Shown here in pieces: positions 24,765-33,514 of a DNA stretch of 64,000 nt. The position numbers and the translations under genes are program-made. The stretch's first letter is position 1. The number at the start of each line of letters is the position of its first letter. Source of the DNA: Pseudomonas sp. dw_358 (GTDB lineage Bacteria > Pseudomonadota > Gammaproteobacteria > Pseudomonadales > Pseudomonadaceae); assembly GCF_018449655.1 (NCBI RefSeq), contig NZ_JAAVUX010000013.1, forward strand, positions 62,001 through 126,000, written 5' to 3'. The notes beneath the pieces are model-generated. The model did no database searches and was not told the origin of the DNA. It saw only the letters and a list, made by a program, of their open reading frames with translations.

Positions 24765-26180
24765 ATGAAACGCTACGAGAAATTCGCCGATGCCATCGCC
24801 GAGCTGATCCGCACGGGCGTGCTGATGGCGGACGCTCGCGTGCCGTCGGTGCGCCACGCCAGCCAGCATTATGGCGTCAGCCCGTCCACGGTCTTTCAGG
24901 CCTACTACCTGCTGGAGCGTCAGGGCCTGATCCACGCCCGGCCGCGCTCGGGCTATTTCGTCAATCCACTGGCCAGCCGCCCGTTCACCGATCCCCCGGT
25001 GGTGGCCGCCCCCGCCGAATCGACCCCGGTGGACGTCAGCGAGCTGGTGTTTTCCATTCTCGACTCGATGAAAAACCCGCAGACCGTGGCCTTCGGCTCG
25101 GCCTTTCCACACCCCACGTTGTTCCCCTTGCAGCGCCTTGCCCGTTCGCTGGCCAGCACCAGCCGCGACATGGACCCGACCCTCACCGTAACCGACCTGT
25201 CCCCGGGCAACCCGGCGTTACGCCGGCAGGTTGCCCTGCGTTACCGGTTGGCCGGGCTGGACATGCCCATGGAGGAACTGTTGATCACCAACGGCGCCCT
25301 CGAAGCGTTGAACCTGTGCTTGCAAGCCGTCACCGAGCCGGGCGATCTGGTGGCGATCGAGGCGCCGGCCTTTTACGCCTGCCTGCAAGTGCTCGAGCGC
25401 TTGAAGCTCAAGGCCGTGGAGATCCCGGTGCACCCGCGAGACGGCATCGATCTGCAGGTGCTGGCCGAACAGCTGCAGCGCCTGCCGATCAAGGCGTGCT
25501 GGAGCATGACCAACTTTCAGAACCCCCTCGGAGCGAGCCAGTCCGAGGCGCACAAACAGGCGCTGGTGGCCTTGTTGCATCAGCACCAGGTGCCGTTGAT
25601 CGAGGACGACGTCTATGCGGAACTCTATTACGGACCTCACGCACCGAAACCGGCCAAGGCCTTCGACCGCCACGGTCTGGTGATGCATTGCGGTTCGTTC
25701 GCCAAGAGCCTGGCACCGGGCTACCGGGTCGGCTGGGTGGCCGCCGGCCGCTACGCGCAGAAGGTCGAGAGGCTGAAACTGATGACCTCCCTGTGCGCGT
25801 CGATGCCCGCCCAGGCCGCCATCGCCGATTATCTGGAGCATGGCAGCTACGATAGGCACCTGCGCAAACTGCGCCAGGCGCTGGCGCAGCAGCAACGTTC
25901 CATGCTGGCCGCCGTGGCGAAGTACTTTCCAGCGTCTACGCGGGTCAGTCGGCCCAACGGTGGTTATTTCCTCTGGCTGCAACTGCCGGATGCGGTCGAT
26001 TCTTTGGTGCTGTTTCGCCTGGCCATGGAATTGGGAATCAGCATTGCCCCAGGGCCGATCTTCTCGCCGACGCGGCGCTTTGCCCAATGCGTGCGCCTCA
26101 ATTACGGCAAGCCTTGGGATCAAGTCTCAGAGCGCGCCATGGCGACCCTCGGGCGTTTGATCGATCAATTCGGTGCATGA
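24765..26180 (+). CDS. MocR-type GntR regulator with aminotransferase domain
   Basis: A 471-residue PLP-dependent regulator. Residues 1-70 are a GntR winged helix-turn-helix (ADARVPSVRHASQHYGVSPS, then LLERQGLIHARPRSGYFV). The remainder is a class I aminotransferase fold with TNGALEALNLCLQAV, EDDVYAELYYG and the PLP-binding Lys at residue 314 in GSFAKSLAPGYRVGWV. Members usually bind operators near their own gene and sense an amino compound or PLP. The target is not evident. The downstream alcohol dehydrogenase is co-oriented but separated by 111 bases. The ATG at 24765 is preceded only by a weak GAG. Confidence 0.9.
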   Translation: MKRYEKFADAIAELIRTGVLMADARVPSVRHASQHYGVSPSTVFQAYYLLERQGLIHARPRSGYFVNPLASRPFTDPPVVAAPAESTPVDVSELVFSILDSMKNPQTVAFGSAFPHPTLFPLQRLARSLASTSRDMDPTLTVTDLSPGNPALRRQVALRYRLAGLDMPMEELLITNGALEALNLCLQAVTEPGDLVAIEAPAFYACLQVLERLKLKAVEIPVHPRDGIDLQVLAEQLQRLPIKACWSMTNFQNPLGASQSEAHKQALVALLHQHQVPLIEDDVYAELYYGPHAPKPAKAFDRHGLVMHCGSFAKSLAPGYRVGWVAAGRYAQKVERLKLMTSLCASMPAQAAIADYLEHGSYDRHLRKLRQALAQQQRSMLAAVAKYFPASTRVSRPNGGYFLWLQLPDAVDSLVLFRLAMELGISIAPGPIFSPTRRFAQCVRLNYGKPWDQVSERAMATLGRLIDQFGA

Positions 26181-26291
26181 TTTCCATCAACCACGGTGAT
26201 AGCAGTTTCACTCACATGAACGCTTAAGCGGCTATGCTGGTCTGCTGGTTTCGTCTTCCGATTTATCCATCCAAGCAAGGTGACAACACCC

Positions 26292-27359
26292 ATGGCCAAG
26301 ACTTACAGCTACGCTGCCAAGGATCCCAAGGATTCGCTCAAGCCTTTTACCTTCGAGCGCCGCGCGCCGAATGCCGACGACATCCAGATCGACATCCTGT
26401 ACTGCGGCGTTTGCCACTCCGACCTGCATACCGCGCGCAACGAATGGGCCAACACCCTGTACCCCTCGGTACCTGGGCACGAGATTGTCGGCCGCGTCAC
26501 CGCCGTCGGCTCTGCCGTGACGACGTTCAAAGTCGGTGACCTGGCCGGGGTCGGTTGCATGGTCGACAGCTGCCAGCACTGCGCCTCCTGCGCCGAAGGC
26601 GAAGAGCAATACTGCGAAAACGGCTTCACCGGCACCTATAACGGCCCGGTGTTCGGCGGCGAAAACACCTACGGTGGCTACTCCGACAACATCGTGGTGA
26701 AGGAGAAGTTTGCCTTGCACATCTCCCACGACGAGAAGCAACTGGCCGCGGTCGCGCCGCTATTGTGCGCCGGCATCACTACTTACTCGCCGCTGCATCA
26801 TTGGAAGGTCGGCCCTGGCACCAAGGTCGGCGTGGTCGGCCTCGGCGGCCTGGGTCACATGGCCGTGAAGATCGCGCACGCGATGGGTGCCGACGTGACC
26901 TTGTTCACCACCTCGCCCGGCAAGCGTGAAGACGGTCTGCGCCTGGGCGCCAATCAGGTGGTGGTGTCCAAAAACGAAGACGAGATGGCCAAGGTGGCCA
27001 ACAGCCTGGACTTCATCCTCAACACCGTTGCAGCCCCGCACAACCTGGACGCCTTCCTCAACCTGCTCAAGCGCGACGGCACCATGACCCTGGTCGGCGC
27101 CCCGGACAGCCCGCACCCTTCGCCTACTGTGTTCAACCTGATCTTCAAGCGCCGCAGCCTGGCCGGCTCGCTGATCGGCGGCATTCAGGAAACACAGGAC
27201 ATGCTGGATTTCTGCGCCAAACACGGGATCGTCTCGGACATCGAAATGATCGATATCCAGAACATCAACGAATCCTATGAGCGCATGGTCAAGGGCGACG
27301 TGAAATATCGCTTCGTGATCGACATGGACAGTCTGAAGAAAGAAGCCAACGCAGCTTGA
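26292..27359 (+). CDS. zinc-dependent NAD(P) alcohol dehydrogenase (YahK/CAD-like)
   Basis: A 355-residue medium-chain dehydrogenase. The catalytic zinc site is in CGVCHSDLHTARNEW and VPGHEIVGRV. The structural zinc cysteines are in DSCQHCASCAEGEEQYCE. The nucleotide site is GVVGLGGLGHMAVKIAHAMG. The best family match by motif is the YahK/cinnamyl-alcohol-dehydrogenase group, which reduces a broad range of aldehydes with NADPH. An AAGG box at 26277-26280 supports the ATG at 26292 over the in-frame GTG at 26280. It converges with hemB across a hairpin. Physiological substrate unknown. Confidence 0.92.
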   Translation: MAKTYSYAAKDPKDSLKPFTFERRAPNADDIQIDILYCGVCHSDLHTARNEWANTLYPSVPGHEIVGRVTAVGSAVTTFKVGDLAGVGCMVDSCQHCASCAEGEEQYCENGFTGTYNGPVFGGENTYGGYSDNIVVKEKFALHISHDEKQLAAVAPLLCAGITTYSPLHHWKVGPGTKVGVVGLGGLGHMAVKIAHAMGADVTLFTTSPGKREDGLRLGANQVVVSKNEDEMAKVANSLDFILNTVAAPHNLDAFLNLLKRDGTMTLVGAPDSPHPSPTVFNLIFKRRSLAGSLIGGIQETQDMLDFCAKHGIVSDIEMIDIQNINESYERMVKGDVKYRFVIDMDSLKKEANAA

Positions 27360-27390
27360 TGGCGAGGGCCTAAACCCTGTTGCGGCGTTC

Positions 27391-27428
27391 GGGTGCTCCT
27401 GCGTACGGTTTGATCCGCAGGAGCGCCC
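27391..27428. terminator. bidirectional hairpin between convergent adh and hemB
   Basis: gggtgctcctgcg (27391-27403) and cgcaggagcgccc (27416-27428) pair over 13 bp with one wobble around a 12-base loop. It lies between the two stops. T-runs are poor on both sides, but the position and stem strength suit a shared terminator. Confidence 0.55.
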
Positions 27429-27449
27429 CAAGCCCGCGGCGGGCGTTAC

Positions 27450-28424
27450 CTAGATCCCGCTCATCGCCAGATCCATTGCGAAATAGGTAAAGATCAGGTC
27501 CGCCCCGGCGCGTTTGATCGCCCCCAGGCTCTCGCGCACCACCCGGTCTTCGTCGATGGCGCCGGCCTGTGCGCCGAACTTGATCATGGCGTATTCACCA
27601 CTCACCTGATACGCCGCCAAGGGCAGACGCGAAGCTTCGCGGATGTCGCGGATGATGTCCAGGTAAGCCCCGGCCGGTTTGACCATCAGCGCGTCAGCGC
27701 CTTCCTGTTCGTCCAGTAGCGACTCGCGCACCGCTTCGCGGCGGTTCATCGGGTTCATCTGATAGCTTTTGCGATCACCTTTCAGCGCGCTGCCACCGGC
27801 CTCGCGGAACGGGCCGTACAACGCCGAGGCGAACTTGGTGGAATAGGCCATGATCGAGGTGTCGGTAAAGCCGGCGCCGTCCAGCGCGCTGCGGATGGCC
27901 TGCACTTGACCGTCCATGGCCGCCGAAGGGGCGATGAAATCCGCGCCGGCCTGGGCGGCCACTACCGCCTGGCGACCCAGATTGGCCAAGGTTGCATCGT
28001 TGTCGACCTTGCCATGGTGAATCACTCCGCAGTGGCCATGGGCGGTGTATTCGCAGAAGCAGGTGTCGGACATGACGATCATTTCCGGCACGGCGTCCTT
28101 GCAGATACGCGTCATCCGCGCCACCAGGCCGTTGTCGTTCCAGGTGTCACTGCCGTCGGCATCCAGGTGGTGGGACACACCAAAGGTCATCACCGACTTG
28201 ATGCCCGCCCGCGCATAGCGCTCGATTTCCTGAGCCAGACGCTTTTCAGGAATGCGCCGCACCCCGGGCATGCTGGTGATGGGCACGAAATCGTCGATTT
28301 CTTCTTCGACGAAGATCGGCAGCACCAGGTCGTCCAGGCTGAATGCTGTTTCCTGGAACAGCGAACGCATGGATTCGGAACCGCGCAAGCGGCGCGGGCG
28401 GGTGTACGGGAACTGACTGGACAT
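27450..28424 (-). CDS. hemB: delta-aminolevulinic acid dehydratase (porphobilinogen synthase), zinc-type
   Basis: HemB condenses two 5-aminolevulinate molecules into porphobilinogen, an early step of heme synthesis. The Schiff-base lysines lie in MAYSTKFASALYGPFR and ALMVKPAGAYLDI. Residues 120-133 read DTCFCEYTAHGHCG, so the three zinc-binding cysteines (122, 124, 132) of the E. coli type are all present. The main Pseudomonas HemB, as characterised in P. aeruginosa, is instead magnesium-dependent without these cysteines, so this copy may be a paralog. GAAGG lies seven bases before the ATG at 28424; the ATG at 28427 is also possible. Length 324 residues. A cfa gene lies immediately upstream on the same strand. 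Confidence 0.93.
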   Translation of the reverse strand: MSSQFPYTRPRRLRGSESMRSLFQETAFSLDDLVLPIFVEEEIDDFVPITSMPGVRRIPEKRLAQEIERYARAGIKSVMTFGVSHHLDADGSDTWNDNGLVARMTRICKDAVPEMIVMSDTCFCEYTAHGHCGVIHHGKVDNDATLANLGRQAVVAAQAGADFIAPSAAMDGQVQAIRSALDGAGFTDTSIMAYSTKFASALYGPFREAGGSALKGDRKSYQMNPMNRREAVRESLLDEQEGADALMVKPAGAYLDIIRDIREASRLPLAAYQVSGEYAMIKFGAQAGAIDEDRVVRESLGAIKRAGADLIFTYFAMDLAMSGI

Positions 28425-28465
28425 CATAAAACCTTCAGTGAATGACTCATGAAAGCGTACACGGT

Positions 28466-29632
28466 TCAGCTGACGCGCTGATAACCGCCAATCACGCCTT
28501 TGCGCGACAGTACCCATTGCCAGAGCTGAATGTCCCGGGCGCGAAAGGCACCGGCACACGACAACAGGTAATAACGCCACATACGATAGAAACGTTCGCC
28601 CATCTGCTGGGCATAGCGGGGCCAGGCGGCCTCGAAATTGTCAAACCAGGCCATCAGGGTCTTGTCGTAGTCGGCGCCGAAGTTGTGCATGTCTTCGGCC
28701 ACGAACAACCCGTCGATGGCGTCACCAATCTGGCCAATGGACGGCAGGTCGCCATTGGGGAAAATATACTTGTCGATCCAGCGGTCGGTGGTGCTGTTGC
28801 GCTGATTCTTGCCAATAGTATGCAGCAGGAACAGCCCTTCGTCCTTCAGGCAACGATGCACGGTTTCCATATAGGTGCGGTGATTTTTGCGCCCCACGTG
28901 TTCGAACATGCCAACACTGACGATGTGATCGAATGGCTCGTCGACATCACGATAGTCCTGCAGGCGAAACTCCAGCGGCAGGCCGGCATAGCGCTGGGCA
29001 GCCCAGTCGCGCTGCTCGCGGGAAATGGTCACGCCGACACATTCCACCCCGTAGTGCTCGGCGGCGTACGACATGAAACTGCCCCACCCGCAGCCGATGT
29101 CCAGCACGCGCATCCCCGGCTGCAGGTTCAGCTTGCGGCAGATCAGGTCCAGCTTGGCGTTCTGCGCCTCGTCCAGATCCTTGGCGTCGCGCCAGTAACC
29201 GCAAGTGTAGGCCATGCGTGGGTCGAGCATGCTCTCGTAGAAGTCGTTGCCCAGGTCGTAATGCTCTTCGCCCACCTGCCAGGCCCGCTGGCGGGTCTGC
29301 AGGTTCAGCAGCCGGGCCTTGAGGGCATGAAACATCAGCGCCGCGGGGTTGATCATCTCGGCGACACCCGCCCGCAGCAGCCGGGCGAAGAATTCGTCCA
29401 GTTGCTCGGCTTCCCAATCGCCATTCATATAGGCTTCGCCCAACCCCAGGTTGCCCTCGGCCAGGGCGCGCTGGGGCACGTCCGGGCTTATGAGCTTCAT
29501 GTCCCAGGGGGCGGCGCCATCGAGCTGGAGACCGGCCTTGGCGAGCAGGTCCTGGGTAAAGCGCATGGCGCTGTTACCGGCAGGTCGTGCTGATGGTTCT
29601 GCGGCCGGTGGGCCAGAAAATTTGCTCTGCAT
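28466..29632 (-). CDS. cfa: cyclopropane-fatty-acyl-phospholipid synthase
   Basis: The enzyme transfers a methylene group from SAM to double bonds of membrane phospholipid acyl chains, usually in stationary phase or acid stress. The SAM site is MRVLDIGCGWGSFMSYAAEH. Other family blocks are NLGLGEAYMNGDW, GEEHYDLGNDFYESMLDP, VSVGMFEHVG and the C-terminal CAGAFRARDIQLWQWVLSR. The length, 388 residues, matches E. coli Cfa, to which it is similar throughout. It precedes hemB by 41 bases on the same strand and is divergent from the MFS gene. Confidence 0.95.
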   Translation of the reverse strand: MQSKFSGPPAAEPSARPAGNSAMRFTQDLLAKAGLQLDGAAPWDMKLISPDVPQRALAEGNLGLGEAYMNGDWEAEQLDEFFARLLRAGVAEMINPAALMFHALKARLLNLQTRQRAWQVGEEHYDLGNDFYESMLDPRMAYTCGYWRDAKDLDEAQNAKLDLICRKLNLQPGMRVLDIGCGWGSFMSYAAEHYGVECVGVTISREQRDWAAQRYAGLPLEFRLQDYRDVDEPFDHIVSVGMFEHVGRKNHRTYMETVHRCLKDEGLFLLHTIGKNQRNSTTDRWIDKYIFPNGDLPSIGQIGDAIDGLFVAEDMHNFGADYDKTLMAWFDNFEAAWPRYAQQMGERFYRMWRYYLLSCAGAFRARDIQLWQWVLSRKGVIGGYQRVS

Positions 29633-29793
29633 GACGATTCCCTGTTCAGTTTCGTGACGCTGAAACGACAGCCTGTGCAGTCCATGAGCTTATCCCCGCT
29701 GCCAACCGCGGAACAAGGCGCTGGAGATGAAACTTCTTTGCGGGTTTCGCAACAATCCTGTGCGACTACCGAACACTGCCTCATCAACTACCA

Positions 29794-29823
29794 TTGACAG
29801 TGCCGGGACGCTGCTGATAAATA
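29794..29823 (+). promoter_or_regulatory. sigma-70-like promoter candidate for the MHS transporter
   Basis: TTGACA (29794-29799), an 18-base spacer and TAAATA (29818-29823) lie 71 bases before the transporter ATG. The -35 is perfect; the -10 is a moderate match and the spacing is one base long. Confidence 0.4.
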
Positions 29824-29893
29824 TGGACTATCCAGTTAGTTTCGCGCTGACGGGGCATAAGCTTCAAATAATAAAAACAAACGGAGACACAGC

Positions 29894-31285
29894 ATGACCA
29901 GCCAAGTTGACACTTCGTCGCAGGGCTCCGGGCAGTCGAAAAAAGCCACCGCCAGCGGTTGGATCGGCTCAGCATTGGAGTATTACGACTTCTTTATCTA
30001 CGCCCAGGCGGCGGCGTTGATATTTCCCCAGATTTTCTTCCCCAATACCGACCCCAAAGTGGCGATCGTGGCCTCGTTGGCGACCTATGGCGTGGGCTAT
30101 GTAGCACGCCCTGTCGGCGCCTTCGTGCTGGGCCACTGGGGGGACACCCGCGGTCGCAAGAACGTCTTGCTGCTGTGCATGTTCATGATGGGCTTTGCCA
30201 CCATGGCCGTCGGCCTGTTGCCGACCTACGGTCAGGTCGGGGTGCTGGCGCCCGCGTTGCTGGTGCTGCTGCGCCTGATCCAGGGCTTTGCCGTGGCGGG
30301 GGAAATCTCCGGGGCCAGTTCCATGATCATGGAGCATGCGCCGTTCGGGCGGCGCGGGTTCTTTGCAAGCTTCACCTTGCAAGGGGTACAGGCCGGCCAG
30401 ATCTTTGCCGCCGCGATTTTCCTGCCCTTGGCTTACTTCATGCCTGACCAGGCGTTCAACGAGTGGGGTTGGAGGATTCCGTTCCTGCTCAGCGCCATCG
30501 TGCTGATCGCCGGTTACATCATCCGCAAGGAAGTTCACGAAACCCCGGCGTTCACCAAGGAAGAGCAAGCCAGTACGGTACCCCGCTCGCCCATCAAGGA
30601 AGCCTTCGTGCACAGCTGGAAGCACATGGCCCTGGTGGTGTGCATGGCGCTGATGAACGTGATTCCGGTGGTGGCCACCGTGTTCGGTGCGGCCTATGCG
30701 GTGCAACCGGCCTACGGCATCGGCTTCTCGAAGAGCGTGTACCTGTGGATACCGGTGATCGGCAACGTCATCGCGGTCATCGTGATTCCGTTCGTGGGTA
30801 ACCTGTCGGACAAGATCGGCCGTCGTCCGACCATGATCTTCGGCTGCCTGAGCTCTGGCCTGCTGTCGTTCGGCTACCTGTACGCCATCAGCATCCACAG
30901 CGTACCGTTGGCCATGGCCATGTCCTTCCTGATGTGGGGCGTGTTCTACCAAGGCTACAACGCGGTGTTCCCAAGCTTCTACCCGGAGCTGTTCCAGACC
31001 CGCTATCGCGTATCGGCCATGGCCATCGCGCAGAACGTCGGCACCTTGATCACGGCGCTGCTGCCTGCCCTGTTTGCCGCTTATGCACCACCCGGTTCGA
31101 CAGACATCCCGGTGATCGTCGGTGGCATGGCGTTCGGCATTACCATCATCGCAGCGGCTGCGGCCTACTTTGCACCCGAGACCTATCGCATTCCGATGAA
31201 CGAGCTGGGCAAACCGGACGCCAAGGCGATGGAGAAGAAAGAGTACGAAGAAGCACGTTCACGGTCGTTGAGCGTGTCGACTTGA
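29894..31285 (+). CDS. MFS transporter, metabolite:H+ symporter (MHS) family
   Basis: A 463-residue inner-membrane carrier with about 12 hydrophobic segments. ASGWIGSALEYYDFFIYAQA at the N terminus, RPVGAFVLGHWGDTRGRKNV, LRLIQGFAVAGEISGASSM and GNLSDKIGRRPTMIFG are signatures of the MHS group, which imports organic acids such as shikimate, citrate, proline/betaine or alpha-ketoglutarate with protons. The substrate cannot be read from the sequence; it is closest in style to ShiA-like members. A CGGAG box precedes the ATG. It is a single-gene unit with its own promoter and a terminator-like hairpin. Confidence 0.92.
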   Translation: MTSQVDTSSQGSGQSKKATASGWIGSALEYYDFFIYAQAAALIFPQIFFPNTDPKVAIVASLATYGVGYVARPVGAFVLGHWGDTRGRKNVLLLCMFMMGFATMAVGLLPTYGQVGVLAPALLVLLRLIQGFAVAGEISGASSMIMEHAPFGRRGFFASFTLQGVQAGQIFAAAIFLPLAYFMPDQAFNEWGWRIPFLLSAIVLIAGYIIRKEVHETPAFTKEEQASTVPRSPIKEAFVHSWKHMALVVCMALMNVIPVVATVFGAAYAVQPAYGIGFSKSVYLWIPVIGNVIAVIVIPFVGNLSDKIGRRPTMIFGCLSSGLLSFGYLYAISIHSVPLAMAMSFLMWGVFYQGYNAVFPSFYPELFQTRYRVSAMAIAQNVGTLITALLPALFAAYAPPGSTDIPVIVGGMAFGITIIAAAAAYFAPETYRIPMNELGKPDAKAMEKKEYEEARSRSLSVST

Positions 31286-31310
31286 TTCAAGCTTAGATCG
31301 CAACACCGCT

Positions 31311-31368
31311 AAGCCCGCGGTTCGTGCCTGGTCCTTGAGGGGGATCGGGTGCGGATCGCGGGCTTTTT
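31311..31368 (+). terminator. terminator candidate after the MHS transporter
   Basis: aagcccgcg (31311-31319) pairs with cgcgggctt (31357-31365), which continues into TTT. The 37-base loop is long and may fold further. It ends 14 bases before the stop of the convergent c-di-GMP gene. Confidence 0.45.
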
Positions 31369-31381
31369 GCTGACCCCGCGT

Positions 31382-33460
31382 TCAAGCCCGCTGCATCTGC
31401 CCGGCCTTGATCTGCAACATGAACCGGTCCGGCGGCAAGGGATGCCCCAACAAGAACCCCTGCAGCGAGTCACAGCCCAGACGGGTGAGGAAATCCTGCT
31501 GGTTGCCGGTCTCCACCCCTTCGGCCACGATGCGCAGCCCCAGGGCACGGCCCAAGGCGACGATGGCCGAGACAATGGCGGCATCATCGCTGTCCTGCTC
31601 CAGATCGCGAACAAACCCGCGGTCGATCTTCAATTCATTGGCCGGCAGCCGTTTGAGGTACATCAGGCTCGAATAGCCGGTGCCGAAGTCATCGATGGAA
31701 ATGTCCACGCCCATGTCCGACAGCTGCTGCAACACCGCCATGCTGGCATCGGCGTCGCTCATGGCGGTGGTTTCGGTGATCTCCAGCGTCAGGTTGTTGG
31801 CGGCCAGGCTATGGGTTGCCAGCGCCGCCGCCACGCTCTGCACCAACCCTGCATGGCAGAACTGCAAGGCCGACAGGTTGACCGCCACGCGCCAGTGGCC
31901 GAACCCCTGCTCGATCCACAGTTGCATCTGACGGCACGCTTCATCGAGCACCCAATCACCGATGGCAATGATCAGGCCGGTCTTTTCCGCCATGTCGATG
32001 AACTTGTCAGGCAGTAACAAGCCCTGCTGCGGATGTTCCCAGCGCAGCAGGGCTTCGGCGCCCACGGGCTCGCCGCTGACGGCATCGAACTTGGGCTGGT
32101 AGAACAGGCGAAACTGCTTGCCAGGCAAGGCACCGCGCAGATCCTGAAGCAATTGCAGCTGCTTGCGCGCGTTGCTGTTCATCGAGCTATCGAAAAAGCG
32201 GTAGCCGTTCTTGCCGGCACTCTTGGCGTGGTACATCGCGGCGTCCGCATTCATCAGCAACTCATGCTGATCGACTCCGTTGCCGGGGTAGATCGCCACG
32301 CCGATGCTTGCGGACACCAACAGGGCCTGATCACCGACCTGAAACGGCGCGGCGATCAGCTCGACCTGCTGCGCCGCCACCGCCGAGGCATCCACCGGCG
32401 CGGCCAGCGGGACCAACAGCACGAACTCGTCGCCCCCGATGCGTGCCAGCGTGTGCTTGCTGGACAAGCCCTCACGCAAGCGAGCAGCGACGGCGCGCAA
32501 CAGCTGATCGCCGATGTGATGACCGAAGGCATCGTTGACCGGTTTGAAACCATCCAGATCGATGAACATCAGCGCCAGGCAACCCCCCTCCTCTCCCACC
32601 GCCTCGATGGCCTGGCCGATGCGGTCGTCCAGCAGCATGCGGTTGGGCAGGCCGGTGAGGTTATCGTGCAAGGCCAACTGGGTCAGTTCCTGGTTGGCCT
32701 GGCTCAGGGAATTGGCCAGCACCGAGGTGTGCGCCTGCATACGGGCATCCAGTACCGAGGTCAGCAGCGAGATACCCAGCACGGCCAAGGTGGTCATCAG
32801 CACCATGTAGTCCAGGCCATTGCCGGTCAGACCATCGCCGGCCGCCGCGCACCAGCTGCCCGTCGGAAACCGGGCGGCGGCCATGCCCGTGTAGTGCATG
32901 CCAACGATGGCAATGCCCATCACCACCGCTGCCAAGCCGCGCAACCGGCGTACACGTGGCGCGTGTTGGCGCAGGCGAAAGGCAATTCCCAGCGCGGCGG
33001 CCGAAGCGGCGAAAGCGATCACCAGAGACAGCAGGACCAGCGGCACGTCGTAGACGATACCCGGTTGCATGTCCAGGGCGGCCATGCCGGTGTAGTGCAT
33101 GGCGGAGATGCCTGAGCCCATGATCAAGGCCCCCATCACCAGTTGCACCAGGGGCAGCCGCGGCTGGCTGACCAGCCAGATGGCAAACGCCGACGACAGC
33201 ACGGCAACCAGCAGCGAAAACAGCGTCAGTGGCAGGTCATAGCCCAGCTTGATCGGCAGCGTGAAAGCCAGCATGCCGATGAAGTGCATTGACCAGATGC
33301 CGATGCCCATGGCCAACGCGCCGCCGGCCATCCACAGGTAGACGGCCCGTCCGCTGGCAGTGGCGACACGCCCTACCAGGTCCAGTGCGGTATAGGACGC
33401 CAGCATTGCAACGCACAGCGAAATGGTGACCAGAGACGGCGAGTAACTTCCTGTCAGCAT
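31382..33460 (-). CDS. MHYT-GGDEF-EAL c-di-GMP protein (MucR/NbdA-like)
   Basis: A 692-residue membrane protein. The N-terminal seven-helix MHYT sensor domain carries MHFIGM (from residue 58) and two MHYTGM repeats; such domains are proposed to bind copper and sense O2, CO or NO. A GGDEF domain follows with intact RIGGDEFVLLV, then an EAL domain with AEALLRWEHP, LEITETTAM, DDFGTGYSS and VAEGVETGNQQ. Both catalytic motifs look complete, so it could make or degrade c-di-GMP. Size and layout match P. aeruginosa MucR, which supports alginate production. The start at 33460 is chosen because the 18-codon extension lacks a ribosome site. It follows the opmB-like gene by 54 bases on the same strand. 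Confidence 0.9.
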   Translation of the reverse strand: MLTGSYSPSLVTISLCVAMLASYTALDLVGRVATASGRAVYLWMAGGALAMGIGIWSMHFIGMLAFTLPIKLGYDLPLTLFSLLVAVLSSAFAIWLVSQPRLPLVQLVMGALIMGSGISAMHYTGMAALDMQPGIVYDVPLVLLSLVIAFAASAAALGIAFRLRQHAPRVRRLRGLAAVVMGIAIVGMHYTGMAAARFPTGSWCAAAGDGLTGNGLDYMVLMTTLAVLGISLLTSVLDARMQAHTSVLANSLSQANQELTQLALHDNLTGLPNRMLLDDRIGQAIEAVGEEGGCLALMFIDLDGFKPVNDAFGHHIGDQLLRAVAARLREGLSSKHTLARIGGDEFVLLVPLAAPVDASAVAAQQVELIAAPFQVGDQALLVSASIGVAIYPGNGVDQHELLMNADAAMYHAKSAGKNGYRFFDSSMNSNARKQLQLLQDLRGALPGKQFRLFYQPKFDAVSGEPVGAEALLRWEHPQQGLLLPDKFIDMAEKTGLIIAIGDWVLDEACRQMQLWIEQGFGHWRVAVNLSALQFCHAGLVQSVAAALATHSLAANNLTLEITETTAMSDADASMAVLQQLSDMGVDISIDDFGTGYSSLMYLKRLPANELKIDRGFVRDLEQDSDDAAIVSAIVALGRALGLRIVAEGVETGNQQDFLTRLGCDSLQGFLLGHPLPPDRFMLQIKAGQMQRA

Positions 33461-33514
33461 GGGTATCTCAAGCCAGAGGCTCGGCGCAGAGCGTGCCGGG
33501 ACTGAAAAAAGCAT

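Noticed and set aside
31281..31291. cttgattcaag palindrome at the end of the MHS transporter gene
   Set aside because: It is only 11 bases and overlaps the stop codon. It lies downstream of the gene, so an operator role is unlikely.
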